DNA of 64,000 nt from Porphyridium purpureum (Eukaryota > Rhodophyta > Bangiophyceae > Porphyridiales > Porphyridiaceae): positions 1,302,001 through 1,366,000 of the forward strand of contig VRMN01000004.1 of NCBI GenBank assembly GCA_008690995.1, read 5' to 3'. The translations under genes were made by a program, and so were the position numbers. The notes under the pieces are model-generated. The model had not been told where the DNA came from. It did not search any database and was given only the letters and a program-made list of their open reading frames with translations. Below are positions 39,201-47,914 of the stretch, one piece after another (the first letter of the stretch is position 1; each line of letters opens with the position of its first letter).

Positions 39201-42200
39201 TCGTTCTCGTCCGTTACCACGCATCGAAATGAGGCTATTATCGCAGAGACATCCGTTTCTCGCACTTGGCCTGCAGTCATCGCAAGAACCGCTGGAGAAA
39301 TTCCAACTCGAGCTCGTGAGCTTGCTTCAGATGCAAGCAAGGCTCCTCGCACAAGACGATCAACAATAGCGGCGATGATCTGCACGTCCTGGACAGCCAC
39401 TCGCGCCACAAAGTTCTCCGCAAAGATATTGACCCTCATAAAAGTCGGCGCCAGCTCAATCGTCATGGTTGTCTGAGCTGGGTACACAACGGGAATTGCA
39501 AGGGACTCGCTCGCCAGCGCACTCAATGACATATTCAGCGATGGTGTTAAAATGCTTACGGTCTTGTCGCGAGTCACTGGGGCCCAAATAATTTTGGCGA
39601 CAAAGTCTCCTCCGATCACGAGAGCTCTCGGATCATTCTCAAACGCATCCGCTCGCAACTCGATTTTCGGCTGCGAGAGCGTCACGGTCATTTCTCTGCC
39701 GAAAAAGGGAGGATCGACTGCGAACTTGGAAGTCGGCAGATAAGGCCACCCGGGAATTGTGAGCTGGCCAAGTCTTGCAAAAATTTCAGGTGCGACACGC
39801 ATTCGTAAACCATTCACAAAAAGCAAAATGACGGGACGCATGTCGAGCCCTCGATCATACGTCACCTGGACGTTGGGCTCCTGCTCCCATTCTTGACTAT
39901 TTTCTGAGCCCAATGATGCCTCCATTAGCTCTACCGGTGCGTGTGGAATTCCGTAGTCAGGACCACGAAGGCAAGCATCCTTCACGTAATCCAAGCGGCC
40001 TTGCAACTCAAACTTGAAACGGCCCGTCCACTCCACAGAAGCACGGCCTGCAATGCTTGACAATGACGTTTCAATCAGTTGATCGCGAGCGTCAGTGCTC
40101 GAACCTTGCGCAATAACCGATTTCAGTTGCGAAACATGCAACAAAACCAATAGCGCTGGCGGGGCCGTCTGATCGTCGTTTGACGCCAATCCTGATTTAA
40201 GAGTGGACGCTTCATTTCCATTCGTTTTCGCCTCGCTTTTTTTCCGTGAGCCAGATGCTTGGTCTGTTGTACCCACGTCGTGCGATTCGTCGAAATTCAG
40301 TGAGGCTGGTTCTGCCGCATTCTCCGTGAGAACAAAGTAAAGTATCGAGTACTCTGCCTCATTCATGCGCAAAAGCACGCTAGATGAAGTAAAGCATCGA
40401 AGCCGTAAGGCTGGAAGAGCTGAAGGGACATTATAGACGAATTCCAACGAGCTCGTTTCCGAAACTCGTTGAGAGTCCATCGACTCGTCCGGCACGTGAG
40501 CTCGAAACATATCGCCCTTGACTACCATATGAAAATTCTCCAGCAATGTTCGCATGCCCGTTGCATCTGCGTCGGGATCGATAGGGACAGGCTCTGATCC
40601 CGGATGATATAGAGCGAAAGCGTTAATTCCTTCTAGGGCCATTTTGAAGCCGAAACGATATCCTACGGCACTGAGCTCCTCATTGGATATCCGTATTCTT
40701 GTGATTCGGAAGCGAAGACCTTCATGGAACGACGCCGAGTCTCGAGGAAGTATGTAGTCAACGTCGCCCACCAAGAAGCTGAAGCGTAGCCTGGGAGAGC
40801 GCTTCTGTAGTAGGAAGGCCAAAGAGTGAGGTTCCCCGCTGTCCAGCAGACTTGCCATTGTCAATGCCGATGCTGGCTTTTCAAACCCATTTGCCTTTCG
40901 AGAGTGGCCACCTGGGTCGGAATCAACAATATCCTGCATCTTTCGACCAAATGCGCTGACGTAATTTTGAACATTTCTTAAAAACTGGGTCACGAGAGCA
41001 CCACGCAGGCCTTCAAACTTCAGAATGAGCCATGGGTCCTGCTTCTCCGATGCAGCTGGTATGGATACGATATAACCGTCCTGGCACTTGTCGATGTCAC
41101 CGACTCGGGCGGCCGCCAGGTCATGCTGAGCTTCGTTGCCAGTTGAGGAACGTTCGTATGAGAGGACGCGCCGAAAGGTTCCTGATTTAGCCGACAGATC
41201 CAAAAGGACAAGCTTTCCCAGCTGACCTCTAGAACTCAATGAACCGTCTGTTCTTCGCTCGAAAAATGTGCGTGCGTTTTCAAGCTGTAGAGAACACAGC
41301 CCTCCGAATTTTCTGGAACCGACGTACACACCTAGCTCCTTCAAGGATGTGGAAATTCGCACAATCCCTAAACCTTGAATAACTTCCGCCGACAGGTCAA
41401 GAACATCGCCAGCGTTTTCTTTCAGAATCTTTGCAGCGTCCGCCGCTGAATTGATCCCAATAGCGTAGAATGCATCTTTGGTCTTTTCTTTGGTTCCCGA
41501 GACAAAGAAGAAGCGTAAGATCTCCAAGTAGGTCTCAAAGTTGATATTCACACGCAACACATCAAAGTTGGCGACCAAATCCTGTGAATCCACCCCAGTC
41601 TGCCTCTTGCGAGAAAACTCGACGGCGAGGAATCTGGTATCTTCTGACGGCGTCAAATCTGCAGTGCTGTTATCGTCCTCTGACGGCCGTGAGGGACCTG
41701 CGTACACCAGACGATTGCGCATCTCACCGTTGACGTGCTCGTTCATTTCAAAACCAGACGACGCAAAGGCCATGCTTGGTCCTTCAGACTTGAGCAAAAT
41801 TTCAAGGTGAGATCTCTTGGCCTGGCCGGACAAAAAGACCCGATCGTCTTTTTCCAATAATTTGTATGCTAATCCGTCAAAGTCAAAGCGCGTCTTAAGA
41901 GAAATCAAGGATTGCTCAGGTCTCAGAGTGCGACGCAAGGGTACAGAGTCTGCTCCCACGCTCCCTTCCGCGCCTCCAATCTTTCGAGGAGGAATGCTCG
42001 AATCCGCGGCACCTTCTCTTTCAGGTATCGGCCATTCATCTTCAAAACTATGGTCCTCCTGCGCTGAAGGCTCATCGCTGGAGGTAGCACTCCGCGCGGC
42101 AGCAGCTGATTGCGATGCCCAAGCACTGAAAACACCAACCACGTGCTGATAGTTCAGGCGTGACAGTTGCACGCTCAGACTCGGAAGGCGACCAATCAAA

Positions 42201-44767
42201 AAGGTTTTCACCAAAGATGAACGAATGCGTTCTTCTGGCACGGCTGCGGCTACCAAATGCAGATTCTGTAGACCATGAATGACGAGATCGCATTCAATCG
42301 GCTCGAGGAGAATCTTTGCTTCTTTCAAGTGCCTGCGCTCGTGGACGACACTCACCGAGAGATTACTCGCTCGCAGCACATGCTTGGTGTAGCGAATCAG
42401 AGTCGCACGCTCAGGATCAAGAAATGACATTGCGCCCTCCGGAGGCCCAGACCCACCTGGTAATGTTTCAAATGAAAGAGTACCGGAATCGAGGATGATG
42501 GCCGGATCTTGTGTACGGCGTCCGGTCAGAATAAATCGAGGCGCTCGCACTTTCAGCTGAACTTTGAGTTTGGAAGATGATTCTGCCAGAGCATGTTCCA
42601 TTCGCACGCGTAGCTCTGCAAGCCTGGCATCTGCAACCGACGAGAGAAAAGAAATAATTCTCCGTGGCTCGCTTGTTGGGCTCCAGAATGAAAAGGACTT
42701 GAAAACCACGGATTCGGCACCATCAAAAACGATGTCCACGCCGCTCAGAGCAAAGATAAGCTCGTCCGAAAACGAAGGTGCATCGTTTGAGCCTTTCTTT
42801 CCTGGAAGAAAGCGTCTCTTTAGACTGAGGCCCGCAATGCATGGCATATCTCTGTCTGCCTGGGAGCCCGTCAGATTTCCAAACGCAGATCTTATGGTTC
42901 CTGTGAGACCACCACCTACAGCCAGCTTGTTATCAAGAACATTGTCCTTAGGTCGGTCCGTGTGTTCGCATACTGATTCAAGAATCTGTTCCACACTCTG
43001 GGGTAATCCTAGGTACATCTGATCGACGTTCTTGAAGTTTGAAAAGTCAAAAGAATCACGCGGGTGCAGCGCCATAACATTGTTTCTACTGTCCCAACAC
43101 TCAAGTTTCCCGAGCGACATTCCCATGGAATAGCTCCCATCATGACAGGTTTCGAGACCAAAATTCAAGTGGTGAAACATAAGCTTAGAAAACTCGGTCC
43201 CTGCATGCGGGTACCCACCTCGGGCGAGCGTGATGGAGCCAACACGGAGACCAAAGTTCACTTTGAGCCCCCTCGCGGTACCAAACCGTGCGGAGACCCT
43301 GGCTGGAGTGTGCTCCTCCGCTTCATCAGTGCTTTCCTCTTCTGTGTAATCGATCAAATACTTTTCGTCGAGGCTGGGCATCGCCGATGCCTTTTTCTCG
43401 GGTTTCGCAAGGCGCCGCACAAGGCTCATGTCGACTAGGTCTCGCCATGCAATCACCTCGACGTACGAAAGCGCCACTTCGTACCCCTTCATGCTTGCGC
43501 GAAAGCTGTCGGCGAGCTTTTCATTCGAACTTCTTTTGGCTTCAATGTAGCTCACACGTACGGTTTCGTATTTCTCAAATGTCGCGCGGAAATCATGCAG
43601 ATGTTCGGGTGTGAGTCTGGTTTCTTGTCGCCGTCGATCCAGGAATCCAGGAAGCAGCTGGTGGACGGCCCACTGCCATTTTTCACGAGCGCTTCGATAC
43701 TGAAATGGAATTCCGGACGACTTGAAGGAGCTCATATGGTGCACCACAGAGAGCAGACTCGCGTACTGAAAGTCGTCGAAAGAAACACCGAACTTCGGGA
43801 AGCATACGTCGAGTGACGACTTTGGCTTTGCCTGCGCAATCTGGTCGGCAGATCGCAACCCATTCAAGTAATTTTGGTAAGCTTCCTCTCTGAACACTGC
43901 TGCCCGAAGCTCTCCAGACACTGGCTGTAAGATATAGCTTTGATCCCGACTGTTCCCGCGTCTTCGCTGCCAAATCATCTTGGCCATTGTGGCTGGATCT
44001 ACGTTCGAGGCCTGCGCAGGGCTCATTTGCACCAGTGGATCCGAGCTGTCTCCGCCCTGATGAAGCAACGGGAAGGCTTGAAGAGCCAAGTCCTTCAAAA
44101 CAATGCGCTTGAACACTTGCGGGCTTTCTTGATCTTGAATGAATACATTTTGCCAATTGGCATCCGTGGAATGTGTTTCCAGCCGCGCAAGCTGAATTTC
44201 TGCGCAGACAGGCTTGCTTGGAACAGAGCAAGGGTCCTCATAACGAATAAAAATGTTATGGACTTCAATGCGGATGTTATCCAAGATCTTGCTCACAAGC
44301 CCAGAAGTACCCAAAGAGAAGTAGCCGGCAGATTTGCTCTTGGCTTTTTCGCCTGCGTCACTCAACTCCTGGGCTGCTTGCCACGCCCCTTCGCGGAAAG
44401 CGTCATCTTGATCTAGTCGCGCCTGTTTGAGCCGTGCATGTCGTTCCAGAAGCGCCTCTGGCGATGAATCCGCTGCAGGACGCGCTAGAACACTGATATC
44501 TTCTAGCGTTACCTGCACCGGCTTTGAGCGGAGTGAGGTCCATGGCACCTGGACCTTTAGCACACCAACGACGCCCTGACGAACCGTAACGGGTAAATTG
44601 AATCCCAGCGATTCAAAGAGAACCTCTAGCGCCTCTGCGTGGAGTTGCAGGCCGCGCAGTTCGAGATTTCCGCCCCAAACGCCAACCTTAAGACTCTCGC
44701 GGTCGATACCACTAACATATTGTCCCAACACGCGCGATAGCACGTCCGCGACGACACTTTCGAACAT
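33263..44767 (-). CDS. VPS13: VPS13-family bridge-like lipid transfer protein with C-terminal UBA domain
   Basis: A single uninterrupted 3,834-aa frame from ATG 44767-44765. It starts with the chorein domain (MFESVVADVLSRVLGQYVSG, later VWGGNLELRGLQL). Extended repeating beta groove segments follow. The adaptor-binding (VAB/SHR-BD) region lies in the middle-right, with repeated Asn-Lys-Thr-Ser motifs such as WVENKTSRYIQW and LRNRTSKPLLVRS. The ATG2-C-like amphipathic helices come next (GLLAGTIALGHGIRSGATGL, GFWKGLGKGVAGVALKPLTG), then a PH-like region. The last 39 residues (EVAQLLELGFDEHRARMALF, then VIKAVDMLISGV) form a clear UBA domain. VPS13 proteins carry bulk phospholipids between membranes at contact sites (ER, mitochondria, endosomes). 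A terminal UBA would add ubiquitin binding; animal VPS13D has its UBA internally. Confidence 0.93.
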   Translation of the reverse strand: MFESVVADVLSRVLGQYVSGIDRESLKVGVWGGNLELRGLQLHAEALEVLFESLGFNLPVTVRQGVVGVLKVQVPWTSLRSKPVQVTLEDISVLARPAADSSPEALLERHARLKQARLDQDDAFREGAWQAAQELSDAGEKAKSKSAGYFSLGTSGLVSKILDNIRIEVHNIFIRYEDPCSVPSKPVCAEIQLARLETHSTDANWQNVFIQDQESPQVFKRIVLKDLALQAFPLLHQGGDSSDPLVQMSPAQASNVDPATMAKMIWQRRRGNSRDQSYILQPVSGELRAAVFREEAYQNYLNGLRSADQIAQAKPKSSLDVCFPKFGVSFDDFQYASLLSVVHHMSSFKSSGIPFQYRSAREKWQWAVHQLLPGFLDRRRQETRLTPEHLHDFRATFEKYETVRVSYIEAKRSSNEKLADSFRASMKGYEVALSYVEVIAWRDLVDMSLVRRLAKPEKKASAMPSLDEKYLIDYTEEESTDEAEEHTPARVSARFGTARGLKVNFGLRVGSITLARGGYPHAGTEFSKLMFHHLNFGLETCHDGSYSMGMSLGKLECWDSRNNVMALHPRDSFDFSNFKNVDQMYLGLPQSVEQILESVCEHTDRPKDNVLDNKLAVGGGLTGTIRSAFGNLTGSQADRDMPCIAGLSLKRRFLPGKKGSNDAPSFSDELIFALSGVDIVFDGAESVVFKSFSFWSPTSEPRRIISFLSSVADARLAELRVRMEHALAESSSKLKVQLKVRAPRFILTGRRTQDPAIILDSGTLSFETLPGGSGPPEGAMSFLDPERATLIRYTKHVLRASNLSVSVVHERRHLKEAKILLEPIECDLVIHGLQNLHLVAAAVPEERIRSSLVKTFLIGRLPSLSVQLSRLNYQHVVGVFSAWASQSAAAARSATSSDEPSAQEDHSFEDEWPIPEREGAADSSIPPRKIGGAEGSVGADSVPLRRTLRPEQSLISLKTRFDFDGLAYKLLEKDDRVFLSGQAKRSHLEILLKSEGPSMAFASSGFEMNEHVNGEMRNRLVYAGPSRPSEDDNSTADLTPSEDTRFLAVEFSRKRQTGVDSQDLVANFDVLRVNINFETYLEILRFFFVSGTKEKTKDAFYAIGINSAADAAKILKENAGDVLDLSAEVIQGLGIVRISTSLKELGVYVGSRKFGGLCSLQLENARTFFERRTDGSLSSRGQLGKLVLLDLSAKSGTFRRVLSYERSSTGNEAQHDLAAARVGDIDKCQDGYIVSIPAASEKQDPWLILKFEGLRGALVTQFLRNVQNYVSAFGRKMQDIVDSDPGGHSRKANGFEKPASALTMASLLDSGEPHSLAFLLQKRSPRLRFSFLVGDVDYILPRDSASFHEGLRFRITRIRISNEELSAVGYRFGFKMALEGINAFALYHPGSEPVPIDPDADATGMRTLLENFHMVVKGDMFRAHVPDESMDSQRVSETSSLEFVYNVPSALPALRLRCFTSSSVLLRMNEAEYSILYFVLTENAAEPASLNFDESHDVGTTDQASGSRKKSEAKTNGNEASTLKSGLASNDDQTAPPALLVLLHVSQLKSVIAQGSSTDARDQLIETSLSSIAGRASVEWTGRFKFELQGRLDYVKDACLRGPDYGIPHAPVELMEASLGSENSQEWEQEPNVQVTYDRGLDMRPVILLFVNGLRMRVAPEIFARLGQLTIPGWPYLPTSKFAVDPPFFGREMTVTLSQPKIELRADAFENDPRALVIGGDFVAKIIWAPVTRDKTVSILTPSLNMSLSALASESLAIPVVYPAQTTMTIELAPTFMRVNIFAENFVARVAVQDVQIIAAIVDRLVRGALLASEASSRARVGISPAVLAMTAGQVRETDVSAIIASFRCVVTDENEASNSYVPVLEFRLRDSVVRSNAPIVTNVESEMSLDLFDRMRGYWVPGIETFRLRLAVNEGSEGAKAIGVRTDDRMDINLTPSTLTGLAQVLKAVQSAIDSVGEGPSQAAGADAEDVQRRRPSVAAYVVRNESGRSLIFQEPASSAERVIANGAQYEVDIAAEDVLLSSETTMAQKQRKDLMQCTVKFHGFLEVSLSLEHSRIACVAFPPDPLEIQALCSKSKNASSQLVTQEMQEVLMVWEVRMEDGVAVGIIRSLARVVNSTAVPIEISDGDTCVVMAPGGHWSVPVYSVNRPLLVRPCIKESVVSLRRLSSIEPADDDSSDFGEIESVFSFSQPLAKIENLREYAWNQITSDSRGSGSQDAAGDGRPLPECDLKIVCRAVQSSEKEFHLSLKPKIDSGTVRELLSRAWVDIHLIPPLVVENALPRPLFFKMFMTQMGPRRSKEFILVDQGVADSAGVYEVFVLNQRDLSDILLEVDFANNDTLDYESVALGKSPQFEEVRPFSLRDSMGYFWCRNSQKPGSAVPLKFERESSCNHQRVVIFADVWLRNRTSKPLLVRSKLPVSLRSTSSTLNYHSKSRYTLALEGRPPGEKPESFAVCTGSLLEFHDIFDNSGQRVSIGNDSGWSANVDVQEVDKYDSVSTTFSYLTLDCRTGRRPFHRTTVVCIRHQLWVENKTSRYIQWCEPAALDNRGILLASHVHHLEPGKRAAVSWDFRKSSAGRSDEDERGLCFRIADSINPASSDWIWSQAIPVEKTLGEVPAKMYRPKTHEQYIARVVSTRLEGGSLLIQVYGEDLDHPPYRIRNYCKTRAIAFRQMTSNKAHPWLLKPGMTTRYAWDDIQAPKRKQLLMIRAIETRRKEVTPGLFRNVEVSSPEFELCIDVVMAVQYDRFGGSDLPLFVRVEMNGPSRIVTFFDDDVHLAALEASSKAAAVLPASRRKISSDIEPKPVPIVAWDDVLSGENAAEGGDTELSLVAADEGTKSVSDDAAEISATTAPSAHQLEVIRDEIVSMDIEVVISAIGISCTNADLDEVCYISLRDIRFHMDESDERRLIITEVGDFQIDNQLKNPSYPVVLWFPRNDSSKDSTAGTRPPAMQLTLDRVKNTKDEIVRVSAFYVAFQQFRVCLEETFALKLYAMTVQMSLGSVDEREPLDDDEESKGFVKSHKTRAISEDDLPPRICIDRLLLAPVKFSLSFSASQNVQLPMRKYRTLIRTLIAVLGNVENAEFELNALELENVFDNVDHFRNLIGKFYLQQVNQNKYQVVASNALLGNASGLFESVSIGARDFFVEPRKAKGSVEFITSVGRGGASLISNTAGGLIGSVGGIPRAMAQGLESAIGDKKYIAEREAMRYNQHRGSQTLATGLLAGTIALGHGIRSGATGLFTNPVEGARQDGFLGFWKGLGKGVAGVALKPLTGALDMIAEPAVGIRNMIVTQRLTDIAEPLRPPRIARGNRLRPYDFRDSLGDAILNAAGRSESNRVGYEAHSIQDRETVLFWLELTSASSSSSRAEETWLIVRRFTRADPLLRRKLKNNEVNVKRAEKSRVALVTTLRLVVATLDGDLVWSCPLENISNTHVSAENKDYLMLGVRNASSPSTSWQRLFCGSQKARDELQQAIRYASESKKSLIPSSGASASSILLGALEIEDFPRDGEEGIGAADGVSLSPSSRNESGLLAHVNVQNQPSAAELLASLDPGIDAIIASHHGWFDHERTCVFHIANDLPETLIVSELVLHSGRWAEAPLERLLAHHKMVFVAQGADSIVSDVRGSFILKTASQRKVVLFFAASMLAEPLLLIRNASPDTFVYQELQARGPCVRMKVVVTDRVLADADKPPTVRKGSSSLSRVNPDTGNRAGFSREPGTRQGRSNEDEKSGDVGQVAQYREIPLKKAGTREKIMSWASGIKRGRSQPLKGSSEHRELQAGSASGVPVAPIVAEKDFEDEVAQLLELGFDEHRARMALFRTDGDVIKAVDMLISGV

Positions 44768-45133
44768 GGCTCCTCTAAAGACCCAGTTTTAGGCGCATGA
44801 GCTCAGTGAGCCAGCGCCGCGGAGAGAGCGATTCGCCCGGAACGGGCCGCGATTGCACGACTCTCGACGCACGAGCGTCCTGCACAACCGGCACGGGGCG
44901 CGGATCTGTCGCCAACCCGCAAGGCAGCGACCGTGCTGAGAAAAATTGAGAGCGTTGCGAGGGAAAAAGTTCTCCGGCACTGACCACGAACTTGTGTTTG
45001 CTCGCTCCAGGCTGTCTCACCCCGCGTAAGCCGCGCCCACTCGTTCCCAGGCCCACGTGTCAAACATCCGGTTGGCAAGGGCGCAGAACACTATCCGTCA
45101 GTTTTTACAGTACACCCTTGGCGGCTCCAATTC

Positions 45134-45164
45134 ACTGTACACCACTTATTTTTATAGGTACAGT
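45134..45164. promoter_or_regulatory. Back-to-back GTACAGT pair between VPS13 and the EVE gene, with TATA-like box
   Basis: ACTGTAC 45134-45140 points to VPS13 and GTACAGT 45158-45164 points to the EVE gene; inner gap 17 bp. CTTATTTTTATAG sits in that gap and is TATA-like. The layout equals the ferritin/kinase dyad. The EVE ATG is 69 bp downstream. Confidence 0.5.
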
Positions 45165-45232
45165 GTTTTCGGAAGCTCTGGAGCTCGAACGGCAATTGCA
45201 ACAAGCACGAATGCGGGGCGCTCGCCAAGCGA

Positions 45233-45898
45233 ATGGTGGGGTTCGTCGCCTTTGCTCCCGCTGCGCGCATGCCCAGTACAGCGCCCGTGCAAGCCATGGC
45301 TCGGACGCGAGCTCAAAGCACCGGCGCAAGGCGCGGTAAAACCGCCGACCCGGGCGTGCACAAAGCACTTCCACGTCCCATCAAGCACCGAGCGACCACA
45401 ACTGTGCCTGCACAAGCTGAGCAGCAGCAGTACTGGCTTATGAAAAGCGAAGGAGCGGGTGAGGGCAAATTCTCAATCGACGATCTTGCCGCTTGTCCCG
45501 AGGCGAGAACTCCCTGGGATGGTGTCCGAAATTACGCAGCTCGGAATTTCATGAAAGCCATGAAATGTGGCGATCTTGCCTTCTTCTATCACTCAAATTG
45601 CAAAGTCCCCGGTATCGCCGGTGTGGTCCGTGTTGTGAAGGAGAGCTATCCAGACCCGACTCAGTTTGACAAAGGCAGTAAGTACTATGACGCCAAGTCT
45701 TCGTCGGATGAGCCACGCTGGTTCCTTGTGGATGTGCAGCTAGTGCAAAAGTTTGCTCGACTTCTGTCCCTCGAAGAGCTGAAAGGGCATCGAGATCGCC
45801 TTCCAAACATGATGCTTTTCACTCATAGTCGCCTGAGCGTGCAGCGCGTGCACAGCACCGAATGGGAGGTCATAATCAACCTCAGCGCGGACACGTGA
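45233..45898 (+). CDS. EVE-domain protein (THYN1-like)
   Basis: A 221-aa protein from ATG 45233; an organelle-type leader (Ala/Arg/Thr-rich, residues 1-60) precedes the domain. The EVE/PUA-like domain runs from QQYWLMKSEGAGEGKFSIDD (about 64) through WDGVRNYAARNFMKAMKCGD, LAFFYHSNCKVPGIAG and KYYDAKSSSDEPRWFLVDVQ to the end. These are the conserved blocks of THYN1/YdaG-type proteins. EVE domains bind modified bases in DNA or RNA, and in vertebrates THYN1 is nuclear. The exact ligand is unknown. Domain length (about 155 aa) is complete. Confidence 0.88.
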   Translation: MVGFVAFAPAARMPSTAPVQAMARTRAQSTGARRGKTADPGVHKALPRPIKHRATTTVPAQAEQQQYWLMKSEGAGEGKFSIDDLAACPEARTPWDGVRNYAARNFMKAMKCGDLAFFYHSNCKVPGIAGVVRVVKESYPDPTQFDKGSKYYDAKSSSDEPRWFLVDVQLVQKFARLLSLEELKGHRDRLPNMMLFTHSRLSVQRVHSTEWEVIINLSADT

Positions 45899-46059
45899 AG
45901 GGCTGTTTTTCTACATGCGCCCGGCCAAGATACTTTGCATGCTTCTCACCAAGCACCTTTTACTTAGACACTACGAAGGACCACGTCTACGCGTCTATCT
46001 TTGCGCATCTCCTATGCACTCATGCTAATTGTACCCGTTGTTTAAGGCCTCCTTACTTC

Positions 46060-46359
46060 TCACCAAGCATTGTGAATTCGAACGCTTAGAAGCCCCATCT
46101 CGTCCATGTCGAGCTCTTCTGGCGTTTGCTCGGGATACACGCGCTTACCCATGAAATAGAATTCCACAGCGCTCGGTGGCACACAAGCTTCCATGCAATA
46201 GACATCGAAAAGCAAGCCAAGACTTCGGCGTCGCTTCAGTTTGAACTGATATTTCCGATGCCCTTCAAGACGGGGCTCATGCACAGACAAGTAAACGTAT
46301 CCATTGGAACGCGTCGGCTTCCCAGACAACAATGCGTCCTCCACAATTGGAATTCCCAT
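46060..46359 (-). CDS. SUMO-like protein without C-terminal diglycine
   Basis: A 99-aa form from the ATG at 46359-46357 (MGIPIVEDALL). The ubiquitin/SUMO-like grasp covers most of it: GYVYLSVHEPR, HRKYQFKLKRRRSLGLLFDV, VPPSAVEFYFMGKRV, TPEELDMDEMGLLSVRI. The pattern of a long acidic-basic strand, then F-F-x-GxRV and TPxELxMxE, is that of SUMO or the Rad60/Esc2 SUMO-like domain. It ends HNAW with no Gly-Gly, so it cannot be conjugated as a normal modifier. The frame stays open upstream to about 46680 without an ATG, so a spliced or larger N-terminus is possible. It may act as a SUMO-mimicking domain; partner unknown. Confidence 0.65.
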   Translation of the reverse strand: MGIPIVEDALLSGKPTRSNGYVYLSVHEPRLEGHRKYQFKLKRRRSLGLLFDVYCMEACVPPSAVEFYFMGKRVYPEQTPEELDMDEMGLLSVRIHNAW

Positions 46360-47496
46360 GGCGACAAACCAGAGTGCCCACGTTTGCCGGCTAGCTGGCA
46401 CCTCGCTTTGTGCGTATGCTTTCAAGCGCGGAACGCAGTCAGAAGCAGCAACCCAAGAAATTCCTTCTTGTCCTCCGCTCTTGCTTGTCTTCCGCGCGTT
46501 GTACCGCGCGTCCTCCCCTGAGGTGACTTGTAGCTCGCTGCCCGTGCAGAAGTTCGTGAAGCGGTGCAAACGCGAGCACCCTTTTGAACGACCAGTCGGG
46601 AGATGCGAGCGGACTCGCGACGAGTCCCGCTTTCTCTCTTCCGCGGTTGCACGCTGCGGGACCCGCGGTCAGCGCCCATCAAGCGCGGGCGACGGAAGCA
46701 ACGAGAGTCTCTGCGCCGGCCGCGCTGCGGTGCCGAGGGCGCTTGCGAGGGCGCTGCTCGAGAAACGCGCGGCGGCGGTCAGAGCGGCCAACGAGCGCAG
46801 GCGCGGGGAGAGTGGCGCAGGGCACGTGCGCGGCCGTGTGGCGCGGAAAGAGCGCGTGGCGAGCGGCGCGGTTCTGTGGCCGCGTACAGCTGCGGGCGCG
46901 TTGCGGCTTACAGCGGCGTGTGTACAGCGGCGCGGAGTCCAGTCAGCAGTGCGGCGTGTACAGCGCGAGCTGCACGCACAGCTTGTCGTTACTCCGCACG
47001 GGTGCGCGTGGCTGAAATGAGCGAATTCGGCGCGGCGTGGTGACACGCGCGTGGCATCGCGCGTTTTGGGCCGAATTTCTGCACACGCAAGCACGCACCC
47101 CAAACGTCAAAATAAAACATACGGCACTGGCGTCATACGTGGCGCGCAGGCTGCGCACTTGCGCGCTTCGTGGCGGGCTGCTGGCAAAGCGCGCCTCAGT
47201 CCCAATTTTGGGCAGGCGCGTGGAGAGCGCTCCGTGCTGATCGAGACTCACGGCACACTTGGCACTCCTGCGCTCGCACGCTCGCCGCTTATAAACACCA
47301 ACGCACGTGCCGGCCCGCCGCGATTCAGCGCACAGCGTGGTGTGCCGGGCGGGTGCAAACGGCACATGCGTGCGCAGCGAGGAAGCTAAAGGACGCAGAT
47401 TGCGAGTGCCTATAAGTTTGTTCGCTCGGGACGCGCCGGGACGCTCGCGGTTGGGTTCCTCAAGCGGCGTCGCTAGAGAGCGCGAGAGAACCCGGG
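46360..47496. other. 1.1-kb GC-rich divergent region
   Basis: The longest upstream space of the gene-dense part. All six frames carry long stop-free stretches with Arg/Ala/Ser-only composition, a GC effect. Three GTACAGC variants of the motif lie at 46884, 46922 and 46958. It may hold part of a 5' exon of the SUMO-like gene. Confidence 0.4.
46884..46964 (+). promoter_or_regulatory. Triple GTACAGC motif variant
   Basis: CGTACAGCTGCG (46884), TGTACAGCGGCG (46922) and TGTACAGCGCGAG (46958), all on the plus strand at 36-38 bp steps, 530-615 bp before the zinc-finger ATG. The last base of the core differs from the usual GTACAGT. Confidence 0.3.
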
Positions 47497-47881
47497 ATGC
47501 AGGCGCAGCGTCACGACGAACCGCACAGCGGCGCCCTGCCACCGCTTTGGACGTTGAGCTTGGGCGGCAATGGGGTGAACGACGTGCGGCCGCCGCAAGA
47601 CCACTTCATGCGCAGCGCGTCGCCGCAGCAGCAAAGCTTCATGCCGCCACTTGAGAGTGCCACAATGGCGCGACGCCCTCCCTATCTGGACATCAGCGAC
47701 GCTCAACCACGGCGTCTTCATGCACAAGGAAACATGTACCCGCGGTTCGAGCCGGGAAACATGGCGCCGATTTCAAGTCCGCGCCAACTTGCACTGGAAC
47801 AGAAGCAGCAGCAGTTGCACATGCAGTACCAGCTGTTGCAGCAACAGCAGGAACTGCTGCAGGTACAAGCGCAGCAGTACA

Positions 47882-47914
<33 letters not shown>

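Noticed and set aside
46304-47103. Several 140-240-codon frames on both strands in the GC-rich divergent space
   Set aside because: Composition limited to Arg, Ala, Gly and Ser; overlapping frames on both strands are equally open, a GC effect.
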